Shown piece by piece: positions 14,501-22,116 of a DNA stretch of 23,920 nucleotides. Below the pieces are notes generated by a model. That model did not search any database, was not told where the DNA came from, and saw nothing but the letters and a program-made list of their open reading frames with translations. This DNA comes from an uncultured Prevotella sp. (lineage in GTDB: Bacteria; Bacteroidota; Bacteroidia; Bacteroidales; Bacteroidaceae): contig CALFUF010000018.1 in NCBI GenBank assembly GCA_937916405.1, forward strand, positions 1 through 23,920, read 5' to 3'. The translations under genes and the position numbers were made by a program. The first letter of the stretch is position 1; each line of letters starts with the position of its first letter.

Positions 14501-16045
14501 TGTCACCTGGGCGAACTGCTGACGGAAATAGTTGAAGAATACCTGTGGCTTGCTCGACAATACGGCGAGCGGAGTATCATTACCCATAGAGGCTGTCGGC
14601 TCCTGTCCATTGACAGCCATCGGAGCGATGGTGTTAGTGACATCCTCTTCTCCATAGCCGAACATGATTTCCTTTTGGAGCAGGTTGCTGACAGCATTCT
14701 CTATATGGCGACCGGACTTTAGTTTCTCCAACTGGATGCGGTTGGTGCTCAGCCACTGACGGTAGGGATGCTCGTTGGCAAGTTGTTGCTTGATCTCCCC
14801 ATCATAGTATATTTTACCTTCCTGTGTGTCAATCAATAATATCTTTCCGGGTTGCAGACGTCCCTTCTCCGCAATCTCTGTCGGGTCGAAATCTATCACG
14901 CCCACCTCGCTTGCCACGACCATCGTGTCGTTCTTGGTGATAGTATAACGGGCAGGACGCAGTCCGTTACGGTCCAGCATACCACCAGCGAAGCGACCGT
15001 CACTGAAGAGTAAGGCGGCAGGACCGTCCCATGGCTCCATGAGGATAGAATGGTATTCGTAGAAAGCCTTCAGGTCCTCGGATATCGGGTTCTTGTCATT
15101 AAAACTCTCAGGTACCAGTACACTCATGGCGTGGGGTAGTGACAATCCCGACATAACGAAGAACTCCAATACGTTGTCAAGACTCGCTGAGTCTGACATG
15201 CCAGCCTGAATGAGGGGAGAGATGTCCTTGACATCACCTAACGCCTCACTGCTTAAGACACTCTCCCTTGCCTGCATCCAACCACGGTTACCACGGATGG
15301 TGTTGATCTCACCATTATGGGCTAACAAGCGGAAGGGCTGGGCTAATGACCACGTAGGGAATGTGTTTGTGCTGAAACGTGAGTGCACCAGCGCCAGTCC
15401 GCTTGTGAAATAGGGGTTAGTAAGATCGGGATAGTATTGTCGTACCTGCATGGACGACAGCATTCCCTTATATATAATGTTTGTGTTGCTCAATGAGCAG
15501 ATATAGAAGTCCGGGTGGGCGACGCGACGCTCTATCTTCTTACGTATAATATATAAGGTACGTGAGAAGGTGCACACCTTGTCGTCACTCACACCTGTAA
15601 TGAAAATCTGCTTGATGGCAGGTTCGGTACTTAAAGCGGAGTCTCCCAGACAGTCTGGGTTGGTAGGAACGTTGCGGAGGTGCATCAGCTGTAGTCCCTC
15701 ACGCTCAATCTCCTCAATCATGATACTGAGAATCTCACTTTGTGCCTTCTCCTCTTTGGGAAGGAATACCAGACCTGTTCCGTATTTTCCTTTTTCGGGT
15801 ACAGGAATACCTTGCAGCAGGATGAACTCATGGGGGATCTGCATCATGATACCGGCACCGTCACCGTCTTTTCCAACCTCGGCACCACGATGACGCATAT
15901 TCTCTAATACGCGTAAAGCCTGGTCAACCAGCTCGTGACTCTTATTGCCATGGATATTCACAATCATACCCACACCACAAGCGTCATGCTCATACTGGCT
16001 TTGATAAAGTCCTCTTTTTTCGTTTTGAAGTTTACATTTTGTCAT
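11570..16045 (-). CDS. gltB: Glutamate synthase large subunit
   Basis: The large subunit hydrolyses glutamine and adds the released ammonia to 2-oxoglutarate, giving two glutamates. All domains are visible in 1491 residues: an N-terminal class II amidotransferase domain whose nucleophile is Cys23 (HDACGVGM, after a short propeptide), a central domain, the FMN/2-oxoglutarate barrel (ISVKLVAESGVGTIAAGVAK and ISGAEGGTGASP), a 3Fe-4S motif with Cys1111, Cys1117 and Cys1122 spaced CX5CX4C, and a C-terminal beta-helix with repeated G-x-x-G-G patterns. It opens the leftward operon about 40 nt downstream of a predicted -7 box. The gltD start follows after 2 nt. Confidence 0.98.
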   Translation of the reverse strand: MTKCKLQNEKRGLYQSQYEHDACGVGMIVNIHGNKSHELVDQALRVLENMRHRGAEVGKDGDGAGIMMQIPHEFILLQGIPVPEKGKYGTGLVFLPKEEKAQSEILSIMIEEIEREGLQLMHLRNVPTNPDCLGDSALSTEPAIKQIFITGVSDDKVCTFSRTLYIIRKKIERRVAHPDFYICSLSNTNIIYKGMLSSMQVRQYYPDLTNPYFTSGLALVHSRFSTNTFPTWSLAQPFRLLAHNGEINTIRGNRGWMQARESVLSSEALGDVKDISPLIQAGMSDSASLDNVLEFFVMSGLSLPHAMSVLVPESFNDKNPISEDLKAFYEYHSILMEPWDGPAALLFSDGRFAGGMLDRNGLRPARYTITKNDTMVVASEVGVIDFDPTEIAEKGRLQPGKILLIDTQEGKIYYDGEIKQQLANEHPYRQWLSTNRIQLEKLKSGRHIENAVSNLLQKEIMFGYGEEDVTNTIAPMAVNGQEPTASMGNDTPLAVLSSKPQVFFNYFRQQFAQVTNPAIDSIREELVMSLTEYIGRVGSGILTPDETNCKMVRLPHPILNNTQLDLLCNIRYKGFNTIKLPILFEGKKGADGLRDALEALCHQAEKSVDEGYNYIILTDKDVDETHVAIPSLLAVSAVHHYLISVGKRVQTALIVESGEIRETMHAALLLGYGASALCPYMAFAILDDLVKRHQIQEDYATAEANYIKAVKKGLFKIMAKMGISTIRSYRGAKIFESIGLSERLLKTYFGTEVSTIGGIGLEKIASDAVTFHQKAYDIQTTFLPNLGQFHWRKDGIRHAWNPETIATLQLATRTGDYEKFKEYTRLADQKASPIFIRDFLGWKKAPISIDEVEPVEEIVKHFVAGAMSFGALSKEAHEAICLAMNKLGGRSNTGEGGEDAERFHSTVDGISLNSKTKQVASGRFGVTTEYLVNAEEIQIKVAQGAKPGEGGQLPGFKVNEVIAKTRHSIPGISLISPPPHHDIYSIEDLAQLIFDLKNVNPKAAISVKLVAESGVGTIAAGVAKAKADLIIISGAEGGTGASPASSMRFAGISPEIGLSETQQTLARNGLRSQVRLQVDGQIKTGRDIILMALLGAEEYGFGTAALIVLGCVMMRKCNLNTCPMGVATQNPVLRKHFIGRYEYLVNFFTFLAQEVRENLAEMGFKHLNDIIGHTELIETQPSVLDFGRLLNKEEGTLHFTGDIHQPSVPLGMQGTIIDEQMITAAENAISHQEEVNLDYTIKNTNRAVGTMLSGVIAKKYGEQGLPEGTINVKFKGSAGQSFGAFLTHGISFKLEGETNDYFAKGLSGGRIAILPPSRTNFAAEENIIAGNTGLYGATAGEVYINGKVGERFGVRNSGAIAVLEGAGDHCCEYMTGGRVVVLGETGRNFAAGMSGGVAYVWDKNHNFDYFCNMDMVEINLVEDSVSRKELHELIRQHYLYTGSKLARTMLDEWNRYVEDFIQVVPIEYKRVLQEEQMNKLKQKIADMQRDY

Positions 16046-16086
16046 ATTATCCTTGTTTAGTCTTTCTTTTGTTTCGTTTTCTGGTG

Positions 16087-16094
16087 CAAAGATA
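16087..16094 (-). promoter_or_regulatory. Predicted -7 box for the gltB operon
   Basis: TATCTTTG on the minus strand (16094 to 16087) matches TAnnTTTG exactly and would start transcription near 16080, about 35 nt before the gltB ATG. I see no good TTTG -33 box at the usual distance; a TTG at 16112-16110 is only 15 nt away. A weak upstream element would fit an activator-dependent promoter, which is inference. Confidence 0.55.
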
Positions 16095-16182
16095 AGACAA
16101 AAAGAAAGACAACCGGCTAATTTTCTAACGTTTTTAAATAAGAAATGTGCGCAAACTTACAATTTGTCATGTTTTTGTTTGT

Positions 16183-16199
16183 TTTTCTTTCAAAATGAA
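16183..16199. repeat. 17-bp direct repeat, copy 1 (operator-like)
   Basis: TTTTCTTTCAAAATGAA is identical to the copy at 16276-16292, 93 bp away. The core TTTCA-AAA-TGAAA in this copy is an inverted repeat with 5-bp arms. Confidence 0.6.
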
Positions 16200-16271
16200 A
16201 ACGGGTTGCTCATCTTGCTTACGAATTGATAGATTGCATAAAGATTTAGAAACAAACCGAAAGGAATTATG

Positions 16272-16301
16272 CTTGTTTTCTTTCAAAATGAATTACTTTT
16301 G
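16272..16301 (+). promoter_or_regulatory. Predicted promoter of the glnB-amtB operon
   Basis: The -7 box TACTTTTG (16294-16301) matches TAnnTTTG exactly. CTTG at 16272-16275, 18 nt upstream, is a three-of-four match to the -33 element. Copy 2 of the 17-bp repeat fills the spacer between them. Transcription would start near 16308, giving a leader of about 57 nt. Confidence 0.6.
16276..16292. repeat. 17-bp direct repeat, copy 2, inside the glnB promoter
   Basis: This copy is identical to 16183-16199 and lies exactly between the predicted -33 and -7 boxes, where a bound protein would block or reshape RNA polymerase binding. The inverted core here has 4-bp arms (TTCA-AAA-TGAA). Confidence 0.6.
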
Positions 16302-16364
16302 CCAAAGAAAATAGCAAAATGTTACGTACGGACACATTATTTATTAATTAAAAGAATTTAAGGT

Positions 16365-16712
16365 ATGAAAAAGATTGAGGCAATTATCCGTAAGACAAAG
16401 TTCGAGGATGTGAAACGGGCTTTGCTGAGTTCGGACATCGACTGGTTTGAGTATCATGACGTTCATGGTATCGGACAGAGTCGTCAGGAGCGTATTTATC
16501 GTGGTGTCCAGTATAGTACGGATGTGATAGAGCGAGTGGCATTAACCATTGTATGTCGTGATGTACTATTAGATCCGACCATCCAGGTCATCCTGCGAGT
16601 GGCGCATACTGGAGAGATTGGCGATGGACGTATCTTCGTCAGTGATGTGATTAACACCTATTCTATCCGTACTGGTGAGAGTGGTGATACTGTATTAAAA
16701 GACAAGAAATAG
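16365..16712 (+). CDS. PII nitrogen-regulatory protein (GlnB/GlnK family)
   Basis: PII proteins are trimeric sensors of 2-oxoglutarate, ATP and ADP. Those paired with amtB normally bind AmtB and block ammonium uptake when nitrogen is plentiful. The 115 residues show the MKKIEAIIR start, the T-loop YRGVQY (Tyr46 and Tyr50, the latter in the place of E. coli Tyr51) and the HTGEIGDGRIFVSDV nucleotide-binding loop. The protein diverges from E. coli GlnB: the T-loop before YRG is one residue shorter, the usual GRQKG is replaced by GQSRQ, Lys90 is Arg, and the position of Arg101 is Ser while the next Arg is kept. The gene is 32 nt before amtB. Whether the tyrosine is modified is unknown; no uridylyltransferase gene is in the window. 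Confidence 0.93.
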   Translation: MKKIEAIIRKTKFEDVKRALLSSDIDWFEYHDVHGIGQSRQERIYRGVQYSTDVIERVALTIVCRDVLLDPTIQVILRVAHTGEIGDGRIFVSDVINTYSIRTGESGDTVLKDKK

Positions 16713-16744
16713 GATAACAACACAAACACAATTTAAATACAACG

Positions 16745-18001
16745 ATGATGAATGAGATAGGATTATCACTTGATACCGTTTGGATGCTATTAGCAGCCAT
16801 GTTGGTATTTTGGATGCAGCCGGGTTTTGCCTTGTGTGAGGCTGGTTTTACACGCAGTAAGAACACGGCGAATATCCTGATGAAGAACTTTGTCGACTTT
16901 ATGTTCGGCTCCCTATTGTTCTTCTTTATAGGTTTTGGTTTGATGTTTGGTAGTGACGGTGCTGGTTTTGTCGGAGCACCCAACTGGGGCGACCTCTCTT
17001 TTTATAAGGGTGACTTACCAGTAGAGGGGTTCCTGATATTTGAGACCGTATTCTGTGCTACCTCTGCAACGATAGTCAGTGGTGCTATGGCGGAGCGCAC
17101 TAAGTTCTCGATGTATCTGATTTACAGTGCCGTCATCTCTCTACTGATCTATCCGGTAGAAGGGCACTGGACATGGGGTGGAGGCTGGCTTTGTAATGAT
17201 GCCGCCGATAGCTTTATGATGTCTACCTTTGGAGATGTGTTCCATGATTTCGCTGGTTCTGCGATAGTACATAGTGTAGGTGGCGTACTCGCCTTGATAG
17301 GTGCTATGGCATTAGGTCCTCGTATCGGGAAATATGATGCCGACAAGAAGAGTCGTGCTATTCCTGGTCATAACCTTACTCTGGCTTCTTTAGGTGTCTT
17401 CATCCTTTGGTTAGGATGGTTCGGCTTTAACCCAGGCTCACAGCTTGCGGCAAGCGGAGAGGTCAACCGCATCGCCATCTCTCATGTGTTCCTGACGACC
17501 AACCTTGCCGCAGTGGCAGGTGGTACGGCTACGATGTTCCTGACCTGGTATAAATATGGAAAACCCTCTCTGTCACTGACGCTGAATGGTGTGTTAGCAG
17601 GACTGGTAGGTATCACGGCTGGTTGTGACCTCGTGTCTCCTATTGGAGCTGTTGTCATCGGATTGCTCTGTGGACTGGTCCTCGTCTTTGCGATTGAGTT
17701 TATCGATCACAAGTTACATATCGATGACCCTGTCGGTGCTTCCAGCGTTCACGGTGTATGTGGTATCTTAGGAACACTGATGACGGGATTGCTCTCCACG
17801 AGTAATGGCGCGTTCTATGGACATGGCTGGGGCTTCTTCGGTGCAGAGTGTTTCGGTATTCTGATGATTGACCTTTGGACAGCCGCTTGTGGCTTTGTAT
17901 TATTCTATGGTATCAAGAAACTTCACGGTCTTCGTGTGGAGGCACGTGTGGAAGAAGAAGGACTGGATATCTATGAGCACGGAGAGAGTTGCTATAATTA
18001 A
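16745..18001 (+). CDS. amtB: Ammonium transporter AmtB
   Basis: This inner-membrane protein imports ammonium. The 418 residues contain about eleven hydrophobic segments and the family landmarks MQPGFALCEAGFTRSKN (24-40), FCATSATIVSGAMAER (103-118), the pore histidines His176 (FAGSAIVHSVGG) and His336 (SSVHGVCG), and the C-terminal cytosolic tail ending EEEGLDIYEHGESCYN, whose GLD..HGE motif is important for coupling in Amt proteins. There is no cleavable signal peptide, unlike E. coli AmtB. Two adjacent in-frame ATGs (16745 and 16748) are both possible starts. It follows the PII gene by 32 nt, the classical glnK-amtB pair. Confidence 0.97.
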   Translation: MMNEIGLSLDTVWMLLAAMLVFWMQPGFALCEAGFTRSKNTANILMKNFVDFMFGSLLFFFIGFGLMFGSDGAGFVGAPNWGDLSFYKGDLPVEGFLIFETVFCATSATIVSGAMAERTKFSMYLIYSAVISLLIYPVEGHWTWGGGWLCNDAADSFMMSTFGDVFHDFAGSAIVHSVGGVLALIGAMALGPRIGKYDADKKSRAIPGHNLTLASLGVFILWLGWFGFNPGSQLAASGEVNRIAISHVFLTTNLAAVAGGTATMFLTWYKYGKPSLSLTLNGVLAGLVGITAGCDLVSPIGAVVIGLLCGLVLVFAIEFIDHKLHIDDPVGASSVHGVCGILGTLMTGLLSTSNGAFYGHGWGFFGAECFGILMIDLWTAACGFVLFYGIKKLHGLRVEARVEEEGLDIYEHGESCYN

Positions 18002-18033
18002 AATAAATTGTCATGATAAGCGTTAATTAAGGT

Positions 18034-18726
18034 ATGAAAAAGATTGTGTTATTCGCAATGGGACTGGTGGCAAGTGCCACCGCCCTTGCACAGGACAAGA
18101 TAGAGGCGACAATAGGAGCCGATTTTGTGAGTCAGTATATCTGGCGTGGACTGGATTGTGGAGACATCAGTATCCAGCCGACATTAGGAATAGGGTATAA
18201 AGGATGGAGTCTCTCAGCATGGGGCTCCGTGGGGTTCAAGTCAGAAGACCCGAAGGAGTTCGACCTGACGGCATCTTATACTACTGGAGGACTGACCATC
18301 GGCGTCACCGACTATTGGTTTAACTCGCCAGAGGAACGCTATTTCTATTACAAGGCGCATGAGACCAGCCACGTCTTTGAGGCATCCGTCGCCTACGACT
18401 TCGGACTGCTTTCTGCCGCTTGGTACACCAACTTCGCAGGCAATGACGGACTCAACAAGTCGGGCAAACGGGCTTATTCCTCCTATTTCGAGGTGAATGC
18501 TCCTTTCCGCCTTGTCACATGCCAATGGACGGGAACGTTAGGCGTCGTGCCCTATGCCACGGATTTCTATGACACTACGGGCTTCGCGGTGACGAATGTC
18601 GCACTGAAAGCCATGAAGGATATCAAGATCACCGACTCCTTCTCCGTCCCGTTATTCGCACAGGTGGTCGCCAACCCCTGTTCGCAGAAAGCCTATTTCG
18701 TCTTTGGATTCACGCTACAGCCGTGA
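18034..18726 (+). CDS. TorF-like putative outer-membrane porin
   Basis: The 230-residue protein starts with a signal peptide (MKKIVLFAMGLVASATALA, probable cleavage after residue 19). The rest is made of alternating amphipathic strands rich in Tyr, Trp and Gly, as in outer-membrane beta barrels. The early segment IGADFVSQYIWRGLDCGDIS resembles the start of TorF/Gcw_chp (TIGR02001) proteins, and the chain ends with aromatic-alternating YFVFGFTLQP. I recall TorF-type genes beside glnK-amtB in Proteobacteria, so a role in outer-membrane passage of ammonium or another nitrogen solute is a fair guess, but function is unproven. It lies 32 nt after amtB and 45 nt before pyrG. Confidence 0.7.
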   Translation: MKKIVLFAMGLVASATALAQDKIEATIGADFVSQYIWRGLDCGDISIQPTLGIGYKGWSLSAWGSVGFKSEDPKEFDLTASYTTGGLTIGVTDYWFNSPEERYFYYKAHETSHVFEASVAYDFGLLSAAWYTNFAGNDGLNKSGKRAYSSYFEVNAPFRLVTCQWTGTLGVVPYATDFYDTTGFAVTNVALKAMKDIKITDSFSVPLFAQVVANPCSQKAYFVFGFTLQP

Positions 18727-18745
18727 GTCCAAAGACTCCCTTTTT
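18725..18745 (+). terminator. Weak hairpin plus T-run after the TorF-like gene
   Basis: GAGTC (18725-18729) and GACTC (18734-18738) form a 5-bp stem with a 4-nt loop, followed by CC and TTTTT (18741-18745). The stem begins within the stop codon of the upstream gene. It is short, so partial termination or attenuation ahead of pyrG is more likely than a full stop. Confidence 0.35.
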
Positions 18746-18771
18746 ACGCAAAACTTCAAAACAATCAATAT

Positions 18772-20382
18772 ATGGAAACAAAGTATATCTTCGTAACAGG
18801 CGGTGTCGTTTCGTCATTAGGCAAGGGAATCATCTCAGCCAGCATCGGGAAACTACTTCAGGCTCGGGGCTATAAGGTCACGATTCAGAAGTTTGACCCC
18901 TACATCAATATCGACCCGGGAACACTGAATCCCTATGAGCATGGGGAGTGCTATGTCACCGTGGATGGGATGGAGACCGATTTGGACTTAGGACATTATG
19001 AGCGGTTTACGGGTATAGAGACTACTCGTGACAACTCCATCACCACAGGACGTATCTACAAGACAGTGATAGACCGGGAGCGGCATGGTGACTATCTGGG
19101 TAAGACGATTCAGGTAGTGCCTCATATCACCGATGAGATCAAACATAGAATGTTAAGGGAAGGACTAAACGAAGGCTTAGACTTTGTCATCACAGAGGTG
19201 GGTGGTACCATAGGTGATATCGAGAGTGCCCCTTTCATGGAGGCTATCCGACAGTTGCGCTGGCAACTGGGGCGAAATGCGGTCTGTGTGCATCTCACTT
19301 ACGTGCCCTATCTGAAAGCCGCGGATGAGTTAAAAACAAAACCCACCCAGCATTCTGTCAAGGAGTTGCAGGGGATGGGTATCCAGCCTGACATCCTTGT
19401 ATTACGCACCGAGCGCCATCTGGATGATGCCCTTCGCATGAAAGTCGCCTCCTTCTGTAATGTAGATTTGGAGTGTGTGGTACAGAGCGAGGACATGCCC
19501 AGTATCTATGAGGTACCGGTGAGTATGCAGCGACAAGGGTTGGATGCCGCTATCATGCGGAAAATAGGTATTCCAGTAGGAGAGACACCTGCTATGAAGT
19601 CGTGGCACGACTTCATACGGAAACAGCGTTCAGCCACCCGTGAGGTGCATATCGGACTGGTAGGCAAATATGATTTGCAGGATGCCTATAAGAGTATCCG
19701 GGAGAGTCTGAATCTCGCAGGCATCTATAATGATGTGAAGGTGAGACTGCATTTCATCAATAGTGAGAATATCACAGAAGAGAATGTCGCAGAGAAACTT
19801 GCAGACATGGCAGGTGTCATCATCTGTCCGGGATTTGGTCAGCGAGGTATCGAGGGTAAACTCATTGCGGCACAGTATACCCGTACCCATGACATTCCTA
19901 CCTTCGGCATCTGTCTCGGTATGCAGATGATGGTGATAGAGTTCGCCCGCAATGTGTTGGGCTATACGGATGCCAACAGTTGTGAGATGGATGCGCAAAC
20001 CACACATCCTGTCATCGACTTGATGGAGGAACAGAAGACCATCACACAGATGGGAGGAACGATGCGACTGGGTGCCTATGACTGTGAACTGGCAGCAGGT
20101 AGCAAGGTGGCTGAGGCATACGGACAGAAGACACTCATCAAGGAGCGTCACCGTCATCGCTATGAGTTCAACAACCATTATACGGAAGAATATGAGCAGA
20201 ATGGTATGAGACTGGTGGGTATCAATCCTACTTCCCATCTTGTGGAGATTGTCGAGATTCCCACCTTACGCTGGTATATCGGAACCCAGTTTCATCCAGA
20301 GTATTCCTCTACCGTGCTTCATCCACATCCTTTGTTTATGTCATTTATAAAAACTTGTAGCGATGGAAGAGCTGAAGCATGA
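18772..20382 (+). CDS. pyrG: CTP synthase (glutamine hydrolysing)
   Basis: This cytosolic enzyme aminates UTP to CTP using ATP and the amide nitrogen of glutamine. The 536 residues include the synthase domain with its P-loop region (TGGVVSSLGKGI, 9-20) and QKFDPYINIDPGTLNPYEHGE (39-59), then a class I amidotransferase domain with the triad Cys381 (FGICLGMQ), His508 and Glu510 (QFHPEYSS). The allosteric and substrate motif GGTMRLGAYDCEL is intact. Nothing suggests an inactive copy. Its place in a nitrogen operon is unusual and suggests supply matched to glutamine. Its last 20 nt overlap the next gene. Confidence 0.97.
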   Translation: METKYIFVTGGVVSSLGKGIISASIGKLLQARGYKVTIQKFDPYINIDPGTLNPYEHGECYVTVDGMETDLDLGHYERFTGIETTRDNSITTGRIYKTVIDRERHGDYLGKTIQVVPHITDEIKHRMLREGLNEGLDFVITEVGGTIGDIESAPFMEAIRQLRWQLGRNAVCVHLTYVPYLKAADELKTKPTQHSVKELQGMGIQPDILVLRTERHLDDALRMKVASFCNVDLECVVQSEDMPSIYEVPVSMQRQGLDAAIMRKIGIPVGETPAMKSWHDFIRKQRSATREVHIGLVGKYDLQDAYKSIRESLNLAGIYNDVKVRLHFINSENITEENVAEKLADMAGVIICPGFGQRGIEGKLIAAQYTRTHDIPTFGICLGMQMMVIEFARNVLGYTDANSCEMDAQTTHPVIDLMEEQKTITQMGGTMRLGAYDCELAAGSKVAEAYGQKTLIKERHRHRYEFNNHYTEEYEQNGMRLVGINPTSHLVEIVEIPTLRWYIGTQFHPEYSSTVLHPHPLFMSFIKTCSDGRAEA

Positions 20383-22102
20383 GTGTGGAGTGGCGATGAT
20401 TCGCTTGTTGAAACCGCTGGATTACTACCAAAGGAAATACGGTACTTCGCGGTATGGACTGAACAAACTCTATCTGTTGATGGAGAAACAGCATAACCGG
20501 GGACAGGAGGGTGCAGGTATCGCCTGTGTTAATCTGAATGCACCGGCTGGCGAGGAGTATATGTTTCGTGAACGTGCCGAGGGAAAGGAGGCCATCACGG
20601 AGATCTTCAAACGGACGGACGATTCTTTTGCAGGACAGTTATATATGGGACACCTGCGTTATTCCACGACGGGAAAGAGTGGGTTGACCTTTGTTCATCC
20701 TTTCTTACGTCGTAATAACTGGCGGGCTAAAAACCTCTGCCTGTGTGGTAACTTCAATATGACGAATATCGACGAGGTCTTCCAGTTTCTGACCAGTCAG
20801 GGACAGTCACCTCGTATCTATGGTGACTCGTATATCATGCTGGAACTGATGGGACATCGTCTTGACAGGGAGGCTGAACGACTTTATGCGGAGGCAATGG
20901 AGAGACAATTAGAGGGTACGGCTGTCACACAGTATATCGAAGACCATATACGGATGGAGAATGTTCTTCGAAAGACATTGAAACACTTTGATGGCGGTTA
21001 TGTGATGTGTGGGATGACCGGCAGCGGGGAGATGTTTGCCATGCGGGACCCGTGGGGCATCCGTCCTGCGTTCTATTATCAGGATGACGAGGTGGTGGTG
21101 ATTGCCAGTGAGCGTCCAGTGATACAGACCGTCTTCGATCTGACCGCAGAGGATATCCATGAGTTACAACCGGGACAGTCGCTGCTGATCCGTAAGGATG
21201 GGGAACAATGTCTCGAACAGATACTGCCAGCCCAACAATATAGTGCCTGCTCTTTCGAGCGTATCTATTTCAGTCGGGGCTCCGACCGTGACATCTATCA
21301 GGAACGTAAGCGTTTGGGTGAGCAGTTGATGCAACCGATCATGCGGGCTGTTGACGGGGATGTGTCACATACCGTCTTCTCCTATATTCCCAATACGGCA
21401 GAAGTGGCTTTCTATGGTATGACGGACGGTTTCCGACACTTGGATCACGAGGTGCGTATTGAGAAAGTGGTATGGAAGGATATCAAGTTACGGACGTTTA
21501 TTACCGAGGGTACTGAGCGTAACGACCTTGCCGCCCATGTCTATGATATCACTTATGGCAGTCTGATACCTTATGAGGATTATCTGGTGATCATCGATGA
21601 CAGTATCGTGCGAGGTACCACCTTGCGTGAGAGCATCTTCAAAATCCTCGACCGCCTGCATCCCAAGAAGATAGTGATGGTGTCGAGCTCTCCCCAGATA
21701 CGTTATCCAGACTATTACGGTATTGACATGTCGAGGTTGGAGGAACTCTGTGTCTTCCGTGCCGCCATCGCTCTCATACAGGAGCGGGGCATGCAGCAAC
21801 TCATAGCAGATACCTATCGTGCCTGCAAACAAGCCCCAGAGTCGGAGAATCATGTGCGACAGATCTATGAGCCTTTTACTACGGAAGAGATCAATGACAA
21901 GGTGGTGGAGATGTTACGCCCGGAGGGGATGCAGACACCAGTCGTCTTGGTTTATCAGAGCATAGAGGGACTGCATCACGCCTGTCCGCATCATCCGGGT
22001 GACTGGTATTTCACGGGTCATTATCCCACCAAAGGCGGTGTACGGATGGTCAACCGTGCTTTTGTGAATTATGTGGAACAAGTATTGAAGTTACAACTAT
22101 AA
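20363..22102 (+). CDS. Amidophosphoribosyltransferase-like protein (PurF paralogue)
   Basis: A class II amidotransferase domain is joined to a phosphoribosyltransferase domain, as in PurF, which makes phosphoribosylamine from PRPP and glutamine. The nucleophile is Cys8 (KHECGVAMIR), so a seven-residue propeptide must be removed. HNRGQEGAGIA (44-54), GHLRYSTTGKSG (96-107) and CGNFNMTN (128-135) are the glutaminase motifs. VIIDDSIVRGTT (409-420) is the PRPP loop. At 579 residues it is about 100 longer than standard PurF, with an extra C-terminal region (WYFTGHYPTKGG). The usual VPDSG-type motif is replaced by SYIPNTAEVAFYGM. It is probably the second, longer PurF-like type of Bacteroidetes; its true product is uncertain. 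Confidence 0.8.
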   Translation: MEELKHECGVAMIRLLKPLDYYQRKYGTSRYGLNKLYLLMEKQHNRGQEGAGIACVNLNAPAGEEYMFRERAEGKEAITEIFKRTDDSFAGQLYMGHLRYSTTGKSGLTFVHPFLRRNNWRAKNLCLCGNFNMTNIDEVFQFLTSQGQSPRIYGDSYIMLELMGHRLDREAERLYAEAMERQLEGTAVTQYIEDHIRMENVLRKTLKHFDGGYVMCGMTGSGEMFAMRDPWGIRPAFYYQDDEVVVIASERPVIQTVFDLTAEDIHELQPGQSLLIRKDGEQCLEQILPAQQYSACSFERIYFSRGSDRDIYQERKRLGEQLMQPIMRAVDGDVSHTVFSYIPNTAEVAFYGMTDGFRHLDHEVRIEKVVWKDIKLRTFITEGTERNDLAAHVYDITYGSLIPYEDYLVIIDDSIVRGTTLRESIFKILDRLHPKKIVMVSSSPQIRYPDYYGIDMSRLEELCVFRAAIALIQERGMQQLIADTYRACKQAPESENHVRQIYEPFTTEEINDKVVEMLRPEGMQTPVVLVYQSIEGLHHACPHHPGDWYFTGHYPTKGGVRMVNRAFVNYVEQVLKLQL

Positions 22103-22104
22103 AA

Positions 22105-22110
22105 AAGGAG
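22105..22110 (+). promoter_or_regulatory. Shine-Dalgarno-like ribosome binding site of asnB
   Basis: AAGGAG lies 6 nt before the asnB ATG. It is the best Shine-Dalgarno match in the window; nearly all other genes here, as usual in Bacteroidetes, have none. It could raise asnB translation relative to its operon neighbours. Confidence 0.6.
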
Positions 22111-22116
22111 TATATT

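Larger units (their letters stand above)
16046..16364. other. Divergent control region between gltB and glnB
   Basis: This 319-bp A/T-rich stretch separates the two halves of the nitrogen locus and has no gene I can support. It holds a predicted promoter for each side, a 17-bp exact direct repeat (16183-16199 and 16276-16292) with a partly palindromic TTCA-AAA-TGAA core, and a roughly 100-bp middle part without clear signals. It probably coordinates both operons; a regulator cannot be named from the sequence. Confidence 0.6.

Noticed and set aside
18772..20382. pyrG oxyanion-loop variant (PGFGQRG instead of PGGFGxRG) as a sign of inactivity
   Set aside because: As I recall, Bacteroidetes CTP synthases commonly have the single-glycine form; the triad Cys381, His508, Glu510 is intact.
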